Assembly: GCF_019711535.1 (NCBI RefSeq)
Contig: NZ_JAIGNP010000003.1
Location: 186,001 to 250,000 of the forward strand
Length of the DNA stretch: 64,000 bases
Reading direction: 5' to 3'
From: Qipengyuania aestuarii
GTDB taxonomy: Bacteria > Pseudomonadota > Alphaproteobacteria > Sphingomonadales > Sphingomonadaceae
The notes under the pieces are model-generated. The model had not been told where the DNA came from and made no database searches. It worked only from the letters and a program-made list of their open reading frames with translations. This document shows positions 7,842 through 19,323 of this stretch, piece after piece; positions within the stretch are counted from its first letter, which is position 1; each line of letters opens with the position of its first letter. The position numbers and the translations under genes are program-made.

Positions 7842-9794
7842 ATGCATCGCATCGTCTCCGCCACCGTCCATCCGGCACTGCGGCTCATTCTGCTGGCGCT
7901 TGCGCTGTGTCTGTCCGTCACCGCGAACGCGGAAGAACCCGACGTGCGAACCACCTGGCGTCTGCTCGATTATATCGCGGTCGACTACGCCTCCGCCGTT
8001 TCCGAGGGACGTGTTGCCGACGAATTCGAATATCGCGAAATGGTGGAGTTTTCCGATGTCGTGGCGCGGCAGATCGCTGCATTGCCGGATACTAAAGACA
8101 ATCAAGCACTCATCCGCCGATCGGACCAGCTGCGAGCTCTGATCGCCAATAAGGAACCCGCCGAGCGAGTTGGGCGCTTAGCGCGCGCGCTGGCAGCCTC
8201 GTTGCTGACAGCCTACCCGGTTCCGCTTGCCCCTTCGCAAGCGCCCGACCTTGACCGCGCCCGCACTCTCTTCGCGCAGAACTGCGCCTCGTGTCACGGC
8301 GCCGCCGGAAGTGCGCCACCGGCCGCAATGCAGGCACTTGATCCCCCGCCGATCGACTTCACCGATATCGACCGGGCGCGGCAGCGCAGTGCGTTCGGGC
8401 TTTACCAGGTCATCACGCAAGGGCTGGAAGGAACGTCCATGGCCAGCTTCGCATCGCTGTCCGACAAAGATCGCTGGGCGCTTGCATTCCATGCCGGCAG
8501 CATTGCTTTTGAAGATGTGGCCAAGGGCGAGCGTATTTGGCGGGAAGATGATGGCATACGCCAGCTTGTCCCCGATCTCGAGACGCTCGCCGCGCTCACA
8601 CCGGAAAGTCTGGCCGAGCAGATCGGCGAGGACCGTGCGCTCGCCGTCATGGCCTATCTTCGCGCCAATCCCGATGCGGTGGGACAGGCAAATGACGCAG
8701 GTTCGCTCGCCTTCGTTCGCGATACGCTCGATCGCAGCCTGTCAGCTTATCGGGCTGGCAACCGAGAGGAAGCGCGGCAGCTTGCCCTGTCTGCCTATCT
8801 CGACGGGTTTGAACCCCTGGAGGCCCTCCTGGCAACGCGCGATGGCGGTTTGATGCGGGAGGTAGAACAGGCGCTCGGGCAATTCCGGGCCGGAATAGAG
8901 TCCGGTGCGAATCCATCCGAACTACAGCAACTAAGGGCTCGCATCGATAGTCTGCTGGCAAGAGCCGAGGAAGCGTTGGCTCCTGAGGCGGCCAGCGAAA
9001 TCTCGACCTTTCTCGGGGCGTTCACCATTCTCCTGCGCGAGGGGATCGAAGCAATTCTGGTTGTGATCGCCATGATCGCCTTTGTGAAAAAGTCGCAGCG
9101 CTCCGAGGTATTGCCCTATATCCATGGTGGGTGGATCGCTGCTCTTTTCGCAGGTGTCGCCACCTGGGTCGTAGCAACCTACTTCGTAAGCATCAGCGGG
9201 GCGAGCCGCGAGATGACCGAAGGGATCGGCGCGCTGCTTGCGGCTGTCATTCTCGTATCGGTCGGGATCTGGATGCACGGCAAATCCCAGGCCGAGGAGT
9301 GGCGGCGCTATATCCAGGAAAAAATGGGCAAGGCGCTTTCGCGCGGATCGGCATGGTTTCTCTTTGGTCTTGCATTCGTGGTCGTCTACCGGGAAGCGTT
9401 CGAGACTATTCTGTTCTACGCTGCCCTGTGGAACCCGCAGAGCAGCGGCATCATATTGGCAGGTGCCTTGTCCGCAGTCGCGCTGCTAGCGTTCATCGCA
9501 TGGGTTATGCTGCGCTACAGCCGCAAACTGCCGATCACCCAGTTCTTCCGCTATAGTGCTATCCTGATTGCGATCCTTGCGGTCATTCTCGCGGGCAAGG
9601 GCGTGGGCGCTTTCCAGGAGGCCGGAGTTCTTTCCGCCACTTTCATTGCCGGCTTGCCGCGCCTCGCCGAACTCGGCTTCTTCCCGACTGTCGAGACGAT
9701 CGGCGCGCAATTGCTCACGCTGCTCGCTCTGATTGCCGGATTTCGGATAAGTCGATCACCATCGGGACCGCAGCCGGCAGCTGTCGAGGGATAG
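7842..9794 (+). CDS. Cytochrome c / FTR1-family high-affinity iron permease fusion
   Basis: A 650-residue membrane protein combining a periplasmic haem domain with an FTR1/EfeU iron permease. Order: signal peptide (residues 1-30, ending TANA), helical domain, c-type haem site CASCH near residue 148 with a downstream Met region (GTSMASF), a linker, then about seven helices from residue 390. The two iron-binding REXXE motifs of FTR1 are visible as REGIE and REAFE. The family takes up ferric iron coupled to oxidation; the cytochrome probably replaces the separate oxidase. A Fur-like box precedes it. Confidence 0.9.
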   Translation: MHRIVSATVHPALRLILLALALCLSVTANAEEPDVRTTWRLLDYIAVDYASAVSEGRVADEFEYREMVEFSDVVARQIAALPDTKDNQALIRRSDQLRALIANKEPAERVGRLARALAASLLTAYPVPLAPSQAPDLDRARTLFAQNCASCHGAAGSAPPAAMQALDPPPIDFTDIDRARQRSAFGLYQVITQGLEGTSMASFASLSDKDRWALAFHAGSIAFEDVAKGERIWREDDGIRQLVPDLETLAALTPESLAEQIGEDRALAVMAYLRANPDAVGQANDAGSLAFVRDTLDRSLSAYRAGNREEARQLALSAYLDGFEPLEALLATRDGGLMREVEQALGQFRAGIESGANPSELQQLRARIDSLLARAEEALAPEAASEISTFLGAFTILLREGIEAILVVIAMIAFVKKSQRSEVLPYIHGGWIAALFAGVATWVVATYFVSISGASREMTEGIGALLAAVILVSVGIWMHGKSQAEEWRRYIQEKMGKALSRGSAWFLFGLAFVVVYREAFETILFYAALWNPQSSGIILAGALSAVALLAFIAWVMLRYSRKLPITQFFRYSAILIAILAVILAGKGVGAFQEAGVLSATFIAGLPRLAELGFFPTVETIGAQLLTLLALIAGFRISRSPSGPQPAAVEG

Positions 9795-9811
9795 GTGATC
9801 CCGGTTTGCGA

Positions 9812-10288
9812 TCAGCGGGGTCCGGTGCCGAGACGGCGCGCGAGCCACAAGGAGGCTGTGGGAACCGCGACCCACATCGCGATCGGTATGAGACCGATTT
9901 TGGTTCCGGGCACAAGCGGCATGATTGCACTATAGGACCACCCCCAGTCGGCACCGACAGCCAGCACTTCGACCATGGCAGTAATGGCCAGGCCGATTCC
10001 CAGGAACACGACAAAACGCGAGATCGGCCAGTCTACGAGCCACGGCGTTTTACCACTGCCGACAGAGGCGCCGAGATAAGCGGCCACCATGATCCCGGCA
10101 TCGCCGAACGAGGCCAGGCCGCAGCGACGTGCTGCCTCGGCAGGCGACAGACCTCCCGACTGGTAGAAAGGAAGCTGGAGCATCTCCCAGGCGAAAGCGA
10201 TGAGAATTCCGAATATCGCGATCCAGAGGGCTGGATGAGCACCGCGCCATTCGCGCGATTCCTCAGAGATTTGGTCCTGATCCTGCAT
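9812..10288 (-). CDS. Uncharacterised four-helix membrane protein of the copper cluster
   Basis: The reading frame extends into the ATPase gene, but the ATG at 10288 just after that gene's stop is the sensible start (158 residues); a GTG at 10303 is possible, with AGGAG overlapping it. Four hydrophobic segments are visible, beginning ALWIAIFGILIAFAWEMLQ and ending PIAMWVAVPTASLWLARR. FAWEMLQLPFY and SFGDAGIMVAAY look conserved-like. No function is recognised. It is the last gene of the cus/copper-ATPase cluster and converges with the iron permease gene. Confidence 0.65.
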   Translation of the reverse strand: MQDQDQISEESREWRGAHPALWIAIFGILIAFAWEMLQLPFYQSGGLSPAEAARRCGLASFGDAGIMVAAYLGASVGSGKTPWLVDWPISRFVVFLGIGLAITAMVEVLAVGADWGWSYSAIMPLVPGTKIGLIPIAMWVAVPTASLWLARRLGTGPR

Positions 10289-10332
10289 CGTCTGATTCGT
10301 CACTCCTGCGATCTCCGTCCCGTCCCCATCGC

Positions 10333-12672
10333 TCAGGTATCGAATTTGGGAAGAGCGAGGCCGCGCAGGCGCAGGGCGTTGCCGATCACCGATACCGAAG
10401 ACAGGCTCATCGCTGCGGCCGCGATCATCGGGTTCAAAAGCAACCCGGTCCATGGATAGAGGACACCTGCAGCGACCGGAATTCCGAGCGCATTATAGGC
10501 AAAGGCAAAGAACAGGTTCTGCCTGATGTTGCGCATAGTGGCCCGAGACAGGACGAGCGCCTGAACAACGCCGACGAGGTCGCCGCGCACCAATGTCACG
10601 CCCGCGCTTTCGATCGCGACATCGGTACCCGTTCCCATCGCGATGCCGACATGCGAAGCGGCAAGCGCGGGTGCGTCGTTTATGCCGTCGCCGGCCATAG
10701 CGACCCGGCGACCCTCGCTCTTCAACTGCTCGATCTTGCGATGTTTGTCCTCGGGCGAGACATTCGCTTCGACTTCGTCGATACCGACCTGGCTTGCTAC
10801 CGCACGCGCGGTGGCTTCGCTGTCGCCGGTAAGCATCACGATCTTGATGCCGCGCTCATGCAGCGCGGCAATAGCGGTGCGGCTGGTTTCCTTGATCGGA
10901 TCGGCGACAGCGATAAGGCCTGCCGGTGCCCCGTCCACGGCCACGAACATCACCGTCTGTCCGAGGCTTCGGCCTTCGTCCGCCGTTGACCGCCAGCCTT
11001 CTTCGAGCGCCCCTATACGCTCCATCATCTTTTCATTCCCGATCGCGACCCTGCGCTTGTCGACATTTGCCTGGATGCCTTCGCCGGTCACGGACTCGAT
11101 ATCGGAAGCGTCGAGAATGGCAGCGCCCCTGTTTTGAGCCCCTTCCACGATCGCGTGGGCGAGCGGATGCTCGCTTCCTCTCTCAACGGCAGCGACAAGG
11201 CTCAGCAACTCCTGCTCGTCGAAATCTGACTGCGGTTTTACGTCGACAAGATCGGGCTTGCCCCGGGTCAGTGTGCCGGTCTTGTCGACAACCAGCGTAT
11301 CGATCTTTTCCAGCGTTTCGAGCGCTTCGGCGTTCTTGATCAGGATGCCGTGCTGGGCTCCCTTGCCGGTGCCGGTCATGATCGACATTGGCGTCGCCAG
11401 TCCGAGCGCGCAGGGACAGGCGATGATCAGAACGGCGACCGCGTTGACGAGCGCGTAGGCAAGGGCCGGTGCCGGTCCCCAGATGGCCCAGACGACAAAA
11501 CTCACGATAGCGACAAGGACGACGATGGGCACGAACCATCCGGTGACTTGGTCGGCGAGCCGCTGGATCGGTGCCCGGCTGCGCTGCGCCTCCGCCACCA
11601 TCTGCACGATCTTCGAGAGCATGGTGTCCGCGCCGACCTGCGTCGCGCGCATGGTGAAGCTGCCGGTCTGGTTGACAGTGCCTCCGATCACGGGATCGCC
11701 AGCGCTTTTCTTGACGGGAATGGGCTCGCCGCTGATCATGGACTCGTCGATGGCGCTGCTTCCATCTTCGAGCGTGCCATCGACGGGGACCTTGTCGCCC
11801 GGACGCACGCGCAGCAGGTCCCCCGACGTCAATTCATCGAGCGGTACTTCGCGCTCATCGCCGCGACCGAAGATCTTCATCGCGGTCGGGGGCGCGAGTT
11901 CGAGAAGCGCTCGCAAGGCGCTCGATGTCGATCCGCGCGCCTTGAGCTCGAGCACCTGCCCGAGCAGCACGAGGGTCGTGATAACCGCTGCGGCCTCGTA
12001 ATAGACGCCGACCCGGCCCGCATGATCGCGGAAAGCCTCGGGGAAGATGTCCGGGGCGAGGGTTGCCAAAAGGCTGAACAGATAAGCGATGGCAACGCCG
12101 AAGCCGATCAGGGTGAACATGTTGAGGTTCATGGTTCGGACTGATTGCAGCGCGCGGGTGAAGAAGGGCCAGCCGCCCCAAAGCACCACCGGAGTGGCCA
12201 GCAGAAGCTGCAGCCACTGCGCGAAAGCGGGTTCGATGACCTGATCGAACGGTCGCGACGGGATCATGTCGCCCATCGCATAGGCGAAGAGCGGCAGGGT
12301 GAAGAGCGCGCTCCACCAGAACCTTCGCCGCATGTCGACGAGTTCGGGATCGGGGCCCTCGTTCAAGGTGACCGTTTCGGGTTCGAGGGCCATCCCGCAT
12401 ATCGGGCAGGAGCCCGGCCCCGGCTGCCGGATCTCCGGATGCATCGGACAGGTGTATATCGTACCTTCCGGGACATCCTCGACAGCATCGAGGTGCGCCT
12501 TCGAAAGATACATCTCCGGATCCGCGCGGAACTTGTCGAGGCAGCGCGAGGAGCAGAAGTAATGGTCGCCACCCTCGTGTCGATCGATGAAGCGGGCGCC
12601 GTCCATCTTCACGCTCATTCCGCAAACGGGGTCGGTCGCCGTACCCTCGATTGCATTGTGCCCATCGCTCAT
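10333..12672 (-). CDS. copA: Copper-translocating P1B-type ATPase
   Basis: A 779-residue inner-membrane ATPase exporting copper from the cytoplasm. The N-terminus lacks CXXC HMA domains. Instead it has a YHS-type domain ([21 protein letters not shown]) and a heavy-metal-binding segment ([25 protein letters not shown]). Eight helices with the CPCALGL metal site follow. The cytoplasmic domains show the phosphorylation site DKTGTLT, HPLAHAI in the N-domain and [10 protein letters not shown]. It lies 13 bp after the multicopper oxidase gene on the same strand, so it is probably cotranscribed. The symbol copA here means the ATPase, not the oxidase at 29444. Confidence 0.93.
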   Translation of the reverse strand: MSDGHNAIEGTATDPVCGMSVKMDGARFIDRHEGGDHYFCSSRCLDKFRADPEMYLSKAHLDAVEDVPEGTIYTCPMHPEIRQPGPGSCPICGMALEPETVTLNEGPDPELVDMRRRFWWSALFTLPLFAYAMGDMIPSRPFDQVIEPAFAQWLQLLLATPVVLWGGWPFFTRALQSVRTMNLNMFTLIGFGVAIAYLFSLLATLAPDIFPEAFRDHAGRVGVYYEAAAVITTLVLLGQVLELKARGSTSSALRALLELAPPTAMKIFGRGDEREVPLDELTSGDLLRVRPGDKVPVDGTLEDGSSAIDESMISGEPIPVKKSAGDPVIGGTVNQTGSFTMRATQVGADTMLSKIVQMVAEAQRSRAPIQRLADQVTGWFVPIVVLVAIVSFVVWAIWGPAPALAYALVNAVAVLIIACPCALGLATPMSIMTGTGKGAQHGILIKNAEALETLEKIDTLVVDKTGTLTRGKPDLVDVKPQSDFDEQELLSLVAAVERGSEHPLAHAIVEGAQNRGAAILDASDIESVTGEGIQANVDKRRVAIGNEKMMERIGALEEGWRSTADEGRSLGQTVMFVAVDGAPAGLIAVADPIKETSRTAIAALHERGIKIVMLTGDSEATARAVASQVGIDEVEANVSPEDKHRKIEQLKSEGRRVAMAGDGINDAPALAASHVGIAMGTGTDVAIESAGVTLVRGDLVGVVQALVLSRATMRNIRQNLFFAFAYNALGIPVAAGVLYPWTGLLLNPMIAAAAMSLSSVSVIGNALRLRGLALPKFDT

Positions 12673-12685
12673 CTGTCGTTCTCCC

Positions 12686-14227
12686 CTAATTGGCCGTGAC
12701 CACGAATTGCCCCATCATGCCTGCGTCCTCGTGCTCGAGGATATGACAGTGATACATGTAGGGATTGTCGGGATCGGTATTCTCTTCGAACCGCAACAGC
12801 AGCCTGACCTGTTCACGTGGCTTGACGATAACGGTGTCCTTGAAGCCCGCCTCTTCCGCCTGCGGAGGCCGACCGTCCCGGTCGAGCAAGCGGAACTGCA
12901 CATTATGAATATGAAAGGGATGGGCCATCATCGATGCGTTGGCGATTTCCCATATTTCCCACTGACCCACCGGTACGCGCTGATTGATGACATCCATGTC
13001 CATGGTCTCGCCGTTGATCGCCATGCCCCGACCCATCATGCCCATATCGAGTACGAAACGGCGGCTGCGAACGGCGAGCGAGGGGTCTGGCGCGGCTAGC
13101 GCGGCCAGGGTGGGCGGGAGCATCACTGGAGTCGATGATCCGGAGGGACGCATATCGAGGATCGAAAAGGTGCGGCCCTGCCTCTCGCGACCGGTCCGGT
13201 TTCCCATCATTCCGCCGTCCATCATACCCCCGCCTTCTCCGGCCATCATGCCCATGGCGTTATCAGGACTGCTGGCATTCAGGCGCAGCGGGCGCCCTTC
13301 GGAAAGGTCGACAATCACTTGTGCGCGTTCGCCTGGGGCAAGGGTAAGACTGCGAATCTCGCGGGGTGCGGCAAGCAGGCCGCCATCGCTTGCGATGAGT
13401 TGCATCGGACGATCACCTTCGAGCGAGAAGGTGTAGAACCGCGCATTCGATCCATTGAGAAGCCGCAGGCGCAGCGGACCGGCGGTGGCGTCGAAAACGG
13501 CATTGGCCGTTCCGTTCACATAGATGCGCTCACCTATCACCCCCATCATCCGCGAGTGCATGTTGAGCGGGTAAACGAGGCGGCCTGAGCTGTCGATCAC
13601 GCGATCCTGCACGACGAGCGGGATATCATCTACACCGTACCGGCTCGGCAGATCGAGGCGATCCTCTTCCTCGTCGCGCACGTAGATCGGGGCAGCAAGT
13701 CCGGCATAGACCTGTGGTCCGGCCCGGCGATGCGTATGAGAATGATACCAGTATAGCGAAGCGCGCTGGCGTATTTCGAAGGACGGGCTCCAGCGTTCGC
13801 CGGGCCGCACGAGTTGGTGCGGTCCGCCATCCGCGGTGGCGGGAAGTTCGAAACCATGCCAGTGGACGGTCGCATCCTCGGCAAGCTTGTTGTCGATATG
13901 AAAGCGAACCTGTTCGCCGCGGCGCATTTCGAGGGTCGGACCGAGATAGGATGCGTCGATACCGGTCGTCGGTGACGGCGTGCCGGGCACGAATTCTTTC
14001 TCGCCCGGTGTCAGGGACAGGCGAAAGACACGCTCGCCCCGTTCGATCGTTCCGGCCTGTAGCCGAGGTATGGCAAGAGGATTGCTTGCTCCTCGCTGAT
14101 CGAGCGACACCCTGCTTTGCGTGTCGCAACCCACCAGCGGCAGCGCCGCGAAACCCGTCGCCGCGAGGCCGGCGCTTCTCATGAAGTCGCGGCGATCCTT
14201 AAAGTCGGGCCTGTCGATACCGGGCAT
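12686..14227 (-). CDS. Tat-exported multicopper oxidase (CueO-like cuprous oxidase)
   Basis: A 513-residue periplasmic oxidase likely converting Cu(I) to the less toxic Cu(II). The ATG at 14227 is preferred because AGGTG sits just upstream and it puts the Tat signal [10 protein letters not shown] near the N-terminus. Copper-site clusters are [21 protein letters not shown] and [16 protein letters not shown] Met-rich loop ([16 protein letters not shown]) resembles the CueO copper-capturing insert. It sits between the CusF-like lipoprotein and the copper ATPase. The Tat sequence also contains PLVGCD, so lipidation is conceivable. Confidence 0.9.
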   Translation of the reverse strand: MPGIDRPDFKDRRDFMRSAGLAATGFAALPLVGCDTQSRVSLDQRGASNPLAIPRLQAGTIERGERVFRLSLTPGEKEFVPGTPSPTTGIDASYLGPTLEMRRGEQVRFHIDNKLAEDATVHWHGFELPATADGGPHQLVRPGERWSPSFEIRQRASLYWYHSHTHRRAGPQVYAGLAAPIYVRDEEEDRLDLPSRYGVDDIPLVVQDRVIDSSGRLVYPLNMHSRMMGVIGERIYVNGTANAVFDATAGPLRLRLLNGSNARFYTFSLEGDRPMQLIASDGGLLAAPREIRSLTLAPGERAQVIVDLSEGRPLRLNASSPDNAMGMMAGEGGGMMDGGMMGNRTGRERQGRTFSILDMRPSGSSTPVMLPPTLAALAAPDPSLAVRSRRFVLDMGMMGRGMAINGETMDMDVINQRVPVGQWEIWEIANASMMAHPFHIHNVQFRLLDRDGRPPQAEEAGFKDTVIVKPREQVRLLLRFEENTDPDNPYMYHCHILEHEDAGMMGQFVVTAN

Positions 14228-14285
14228 ATTCACCTGTTTTTGCGTGGGAGGCACCGGCGCAACCGCGCGCCTCCCACCCATCATG

Positions 14286-14672
14286 CTATCGCGGCGTTAC
14301 CGAGGTAACGACGCTGCCTTCGGTTCCAGTACGAAATTCAAAGGCTATTCCCTCACCGACACTGACCTGTTCGAGGATTTGCGCGTCGGCTTCGAAGGTC
14401 ATGGTCATCGCGGGCCATCCGATACTTTCGACCGGACCGTGCTCGATGGTCACGGTGCCCGCCCCGGGATCGATGTCTGTTACCGTTCCCTCCGCGCTGG
14501 CGCTCTGCTCGCCGCCGGTCTCCTCCGTCATCGGCATTTCGCCTGACATGGGCATACTGTCCGAGTTCGCCATCTCGTCAGACATCATGGTCCCGGTGCT
14601 GTCGTCTGCAGCGTCGCAAGCTGCAAGCGCCAGCGGTGCCGCGAGCAGGATCATGTAGGTTGGGGTACGCAT
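14286..14672 (-). CDS. CusF-like copper-binding lipoprotein
   Basis: A 128-residue secreted protein. The signal peptide ends in a lipobox (LALAACDA), then comes a Met-rich linker ([14 protein letters not shown]) and a C-terminal CusF fold with the Cu(I) site region [12 protein letters not shown] (Trp plus two Met). It overlaps the 3' end of cusA by 22 bp. The likely role is handing periplasmic Cu(I) or Ag(I) to the CusCBA pump. The same domain is fused to the end of CusB in this cluster. Confidence 0.88.
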   Translation of the reverse strand: MRTPTYMILLAAPLALAACDAADDSTGTMMSDEMANSDSMPMSGEMPMTEETGGEQSASAEGTVTDIDPGAGTVTIEHGPVESIGWPAMTMTFEADAQILEQVSVGEGIAFEFRTGTEGSVVTSVTPR

Positions 14673-17600
14673 TCTTCTTCTCCTTGAGGGTTCGCCGGTT
14701 TTTCCGGACGGGGACGCCGCAACAACAGATAAGCGGCGGGAAGCAGGAACATGGACAGGAGCGGGGCGGTGATCATGCCGCCGACCATCGGCGCGGCGAT
14801 GCGGCTCATGACTTCCGAGCCCGCGCCGGTGCCGATCAGGATCGGAAAGAGACCCGCAAGGATGACTGCGACGGTCATCGCCTTGGGCCGCACGCGCAGG
14901 AGCGCGCCTTCCCGGATGGCCTCGTCCACTTCTTCGGCGCCCAGGTCAGCTTGCCGTCGCTCCAGTGCGGCTTTCAGGTAAATCAGCATCACCACGCCGA
15001 ATTCGGCGGAGACACCGGCAAGCGCGATGAAGCCGACCGCAGTCGCCACCGACTGGTTGTAGCCCATCAGATAGAGCAACCAGTATCCGCCCGTCAGCGC
15101 GAAGGGCAGCGTGCCCATGATCAGCAAGGCTTCGTCCCAGCGCCGGAAAATGAGATAGAGCAGCAGGAAGATGATCGCGAGCGTCGCGGGAACCACGATC
15201 TTCAGTCGCTCATAGGCGCGCGTCAGATATTCGAACTGGCCCGCATAGGACAGGCTGACGCCGGGAGGCAGATCGACGCCCGTGGCGACGGCCTCCTGCA
15301 GATCGGCGACCACCGAGGTAAGATCGCGGCCACGGACATCGACATAGATGTAGCTGGTCAGACGACCCTGCTCGCTCTTGAGCATCGGCGGACCGTCGCT
15401 GACGGCGATACGGGCGACAGTGCCGAGCGTAATCTGTTGGCCGGACGGCGTCAGAACCGGCAGGGCCCTGAGTTCATCGACGCTGTCCCTGATTTCGCGG
15501 GGATAGCGCACATTGATCGGATAGCGCGCCAGCCCCTCGACGGTCCGTGCGACATTGGCGCCGCCTATTGCACCAGAGACGATCTGCTGGATGTCGGCAA
15601 TGTTGAGTCCGTATCGCGCGGCCGCCATCCGGTCGATATCGACATCGACATAGCGACCGCCCGACAGCCGCTCGGCCAGCGCGGAACTCACGCCAGGCAC
15701 GGTCTTGGCGATACGCTCCACATCGAGTGCAACGCGTTCCAGTTGATCGAGATCGTCGCCTGACACCTTGACCCCGATCGGGCTCTTGATTCCGGTCGCG
15801 AGCATGTCGATCCGGTTGCGGATCGGCGGCACCCAGACATTGGCGAGGCCCGGCACCTGGACGACCCGGTCGAGTTCCTCGACCAGCAGATCGGGCGTCA
15901 TTCCCTCGCGCCATTCTTCGCGGGGCTTGAAGCGGATCGTCGTTTCGAACATCGTCAGGGGAGCCGGATCCGTCGCCGTATCGGCGCGCCCCGCTTTACC
16001 GAACACCGTTTCCACTTCCGGGACCGACTTGATCAGGCGATCGGTGCGCTGCAGCAGCGCCGACGCCTCGCCGGGGGAAAGGCCGGGCAATGCACTCGGC
16101 ATATAAAGCAAATCGCCTTCATCGAGCGGCGGGAGGAACTCGCCGCCAAGCCGGGTGAAGGGGATCGCGGTGGTCAGAAAGATCAGCGCCGCGATCGCCA
16201 GCGTTGCCTTGGGGCGCCGCATGACCCAGTCGAGCCCCGGACGATAGATTTTCGTCAGCCAGCGGTTTAGAAAATTGGAATCTTCCGAAGGGATCTTCCC
16301 ACGGATCAGCCAACCCATCATCACCGGCACCAGCGTTACCGAAAGAATGGCCGCGGCAGCCATCGCATAGGTCTTGGTGAAAGCAAGCGGTGCAAATAAC
16401 CGCCCTTCCTGCGCCTGCAGGGTAAACACCGGTAGGAACGACAGCGTAATGATCAGCAGGCTGAAGAACAGCGCCGGTCCCACTTCCTTCGATGCATCGG
16501 CGATGATCCGCCAGCGTTCCTTCACCGCGAGCACGGTATCGGGATTCTCGTGTTCCCATCGCTCGAGATGCTTGTGCGCGTTCTCAATCATGACGACGGC
16601 GGCATCGACCATCGCACCGACCGCAATGGCTATTCCACCCAGCGACATGATGTTGGCATTGACGCCCTGAAAGCGCATCACGATGAAGGCCGCGAGCACG
16701 CCCAAAGGCAGGGTGATGATGGCGACAAGTGCCGAACGCGCGTGCCAGAGGAACAGCGCGCATACGAGCGCCACGACGATAAACTCTTCGATGAGCTTCG
16801 TGGTGAGGTTTTCTATAGACGCATCAATGAGCTGAGAGCGATCGTAGGTCGTGACGATCTCGACGCCTTCGGGAAGGCTTGCCTGCAAGTCGTCGAGTTT
16901 CTGTTCGACGGCCTGTATGGCGCTTCTTGCATCCGCACCCTGACGCAGAACGATGATGCCGCCGGCAACCTCGCCTTCGCCATTGAGCTCGGCGATGCCT
17001 CGGCGCAGTTCGGGTCCGACCTGGATCGTCGCTACGTCGCCCAGCGTGACCGGGACACCGCCACTCGCAGTGCGTAGTGGAATTTGCCGAAAATCATCGA
17101 GGTCGCCGAGATAGCCAGAAGCGCGGACCATATATTCGGCTTCGCCCATCTCGACGATCGAGCCGCCCGCTTCCTGGTTGGCGGACTGGATTGCGCTCAC
17201 GATCTCGGCGTGAGTCACGCCGAGCGATGCCATCCGGTAAGGCTCGAGAACGACTTGGTATTGCTTGACCATGCCGCCGACGCTGGCGACCTCGGCAATG
17301 CCGGGGATCGTCTTGAGCTCATAGCGCAGGAACCAGTCCTGCAGGCTGCGCAGTCCTGCAAGGTCGTGCCCGCCGCTGCGATCGACCAGCGCATATTCGT
17401 AGATCCACCCCACACCGGTTGCATCGGGGCCAAGCGTGCTCGTGACGCCATCGGGCAGGCGGTTCTGCACTTGGTTGAGATATTCGAGCACGCGCGAGCG
17501 CGCCCAGTAGAGGTCGGTTCCGTCCTCGAAGATGATATAGACATAGCTGTCACCGAACATCGAATAGCCACGGACGGTTTTCGCCCCCGGCACCGAGAGC

Positions 17601-17818
17601 ATGGTCGTTGCCAGGGGATAGGTGACCTGGTCCTCGACGATCCGGGGGGCCTGACCCGGATAGTTTGACCGGACCACAACCTGCACATCGGACAGATCGG
17701 GCAACGCGTCGACCGGCGTCGTGCGCACCGCCCAGAAACCGGCCAGCGTTACCGCGACGGCGGCGAGAACGATAAACAGGCGGTTGGCGATCGAGGCATC
17801 GATTATCCGAGCAATCAT
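14651..17818 (-). CDS. cusA: CusA-type copper/silver RND efflux pump
   Basis: A 1055-residue inner-membrane RND transporter exporting Cu(I)/Ag(I). The frame extends upstream, but the ATG at 17818 overlaps the cusB stop (ATGA). Features: N-terminal helix [21 protein letters not shown], periplasmic porter and docking domains, TM4 with [20 protein letters not shown] carrying proton-relay acids, and the end [18 protein letters not shown], which is CusA/SilA-like. Methionines are frequent in the porter loops. It is in an operon cusCBA, then the CusF-like gene, the oxidase and the ATPase. Confidence 0.93.
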   Translation of the reverse strand: MIARIIDASIANRLFIVLAAVAVTLAGFWAVRTTPVDALPDLSDVQVVVRSNYPGQAPRIVEDQVTYPLATTMLSVPGAKTVRGYSMFGDSYVYIIFEDGTDLYWARSRVLEYLNQVQNRLPDGVTSTLGPDATGVGWIYEYALVDRSGGHDLAGLRSLQDWFLRYELKTIPGIAEVASVGGMVKQYQVVLEPYRMASLGVTHAEIVSAIQSANQEAGGSIVEMGEAEYMVRASGYLGDLDDFRQIPLRTASGGVPVTLGDVATIQVGPELRRGIAELNGEGEVAGGIIVLRQGADARSAIQAVEQKLDDLQASLPEGVEIVTTYDRSQLIDASIENLTTKLIEEFIVVALVCALFLWHARSALVAIITLPLGVLAAFIVMRFQGVNANIMSLGGIAIAVGAMVDAAVVMIENAHKHLERWEHENPDTVLAVKERWRIIADASKEVGPALFFSLLIITLSFLPVFTLQAQEGRLFAPLAFTKTYAMAAAAILSVTLVPVMMGWLIRGKIPSEDSNFLNRWLTKIYRPGLDWVMRRPKATLAIAALIFLTTAIPFTRLGGEFLPPLDEGDLLYMPSALPGLSPGEASALLQRTDRLIKSVPEVETVFGKAGRADTATDPAPLTMFETTIRFKPREEWREGMTPDLLVEELDRVVQVPGLANVWVPPIRNRIDMLATGIKSPIGVKVSGDDLDQLERVALDVERIAKTVPGVSSALAERLSGGRYVDVDIDRMAAARYGLNIADIQQIVSGAIGGANVARTVEGLARYPINVRYPREIRDSVDELRALPVLTPSGQQITLGTVARIAVSDGPPMLKSEQGRLTSYIYVDVRGRDLTSVVADLQEAVATGVDLPPGVSLSYAGQFEYLTRAYERLKIVVPATLAIIFLLLYLIFRRWDEALLIMGTLPFALTGGYWLLYLMGYNQSVATAVGFIALAGVSAEFGVVMLIYLKAALERRQADLGAEEVDEAIREGALLRVRPKAMTVAVILAGLFPILIGTGAGSEVMSRIAAPMVGGMITAPLLSMFLLPAAYLLLRRPRPEKPANPQGEEECVPQPT

Positions 17819-19323
17819 TGTCCGGCCCTCGTGATAGACTCGATCCGGGGGCCGGCATCCTCCTGGGTGAAGGTGAAGCGCACCCTGTCTCCCGTCTCGA
17901 GCCCGCGCATTTGCGCCGCGCTCTTCGTGCGGAAGGTCATGGTCATCGCGGGCCAATCGAGCCGGGGCACAGGACCATGCCGCAGCGTCACCGAACCATT
18001 GGCGATCGACTGGATCGTGCCGGTGGCACCGAAGGTCGCTGGTTCGTCCTCGCCGCCGGTGGAAGCGTCATCTGCCTGATCGACCGGACGGACGTCCAGT
18101 CCGGTGAGGCTTGCTTCGGAATCGAGCAGGAACTGACCCGATGTTACGACCTGCTCGCCTGCCGACAGACCGGCCAACACTTCGCTCCTTCCACCCGCTT
18201 CGCGGCCGATCCGGACCTCGGCGGGCATGAAACCGCCCTCGTCCTGCTTCACCATCACGATGGTTCGACGTCCGGTCCTGATAACCGCTTCGGAGGGGAC
18301 CAGCAGCGCGCGGCGTGTGTCCGGGGTCAGCGAGACCTGTGCGAACATGCCCGGCTTGAGGCGCCCGGATGCATTGGGCAGTTGCGCACGAACGGTGATC
18401 GTACGGCTTGCATCCTGCGCGCTCGGCAGGATAGCGATGATGGGCCCGGAGAAGCGTTCCTCGGGGAATGCGGTCAGCGTCGCGCTGACAGGTTGCCCGA
18501 CGCGGACAGTCGCCGCCTGCCTTTCAGGCACCGCGGCTTCGAGCCAGATCGGTGAGAAACCGGTTATCTCGGCGAGCGTCTGTCCGGCCATGACTGTCAT
18601 TCCCGGACGCACGCCGAGCGATGTGATGGCACCTCCAATCGGCGCGGTAACGGTGATCGTGGACTGCGGACGTCCATTGCGCCCTACCGATGAGATCAGG
18701 CCTGGAGGCATGCCCAAAAGGCGCATGCGTTCGCGCATGGCCTGCGCAAGTTCTTCATCACCGCTGTTCAGGACGGCCAGATACTCCTGCTGCGCTCCGC
18801 CCCATTCGGGAACCAGGATATCCGCGAGCGGCGCGCCCCGTCCAACGACATCGTCGGGCGCGCGGCCGTAGGTTCTTTGTACATAGCCTCCGGCACGTGG
18901 CTGGACGATCGCGACGTCGCGTTCATTGTAGGCCAGAACGCCTGTGACGGTTATTTCCGGCTCGAGGACGCCGTACTCGGCTTCAGTGGTGCGGATGCCG
19001 AAATTCTGCACCAGGCCGGGATCTATCCTGACGCCTGCAGTGGCCTCCTCGCCCGCGCACTTGGGCACCAGCTGCATATCCATGAAGGGCGACTTGCCCG
19101 GCTCGTCGAAGTGCTGCCCCGGCACCATCGGGTCGTACCAGTAAAGGACCTCCTCGCATTCGGTCGCACTGCCGCCCGCGTCGCTTGCACCACCCTGGCC
19201 TTCGCCGAGCTGCGAGAGACCATAGCCGGCGGCAAGACTGATGAGCGCGACCGTGCCTGCCATCATCCAGGATTTCTGGCGCGGCGACAGCCTGTCCCAC
19301 GCGGCTCCCATTGCGGGTCTCAT
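17815..19323 (-). CDS. cusB: CusB-type periplasmic adaptor with C-terminal CusF-like domain
   Basis: A 502-residue membrane-fusion protein linking CusA to CusC. The start at 19323 overlaps the cusC stop; the longer upstream frame is not supported. Order: N-terminal membrane anchor ([17 protein letters not shown]), a heavy-metal-binding segment ([20 protein letters not shown], then MDMQLVP), barrel-sandwich and beta-barrel adaptor domains, and a fused CusF fold at the C-terminus ([12 protein letters not shown], residues about 430-500). Fusion of chaperone to adaptor is known in this family. It gives the cluster two CusF domains. Confidence 0.92.
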   Translation of the reverse strand: MRPAMGAAWDRLSPRQKSWMMAGTVALISLAAGYGLSQLGEGQGGASDAGGSATECEEVLYWYDPMVPGQHFDEPGKSPFMDMQLVPKCAGEEATAGVRIDPGLVQNFGIRTTEAEYGVLEPEITVTGVLAYNERDVAIVQPRAGGYVQRTYGRAPDDVVGRGAPLADILVPEWGGAQQEYLAVLNSGDEELAQAMRERMRLLGMPPGLISSVGRNGRPQSTITVTAPIGGAITSLGVRPGMTVMAGQTLAEITGFSPIWLEAAVPERQAATVRVGQPVSATLTAFPEERFSGPIIAILPSAQDASRTITVRAQLPNASGRLKPGMFAQVSLTPDTRRALLVPSEAVIRTGRRTIVMVKQDEGGFMPAEVRIGREAGGRSEVLAGLSAGEQVVTSGQFLLDSEASLTGLDVRPVDQADDASTGGEDEPATFGATGTIQSIANGSVTLRHGPVPRLDWPAMTMTFRTKSAAQMRGLETGDRVRFTFTQEDAGPRIESITRAGQ

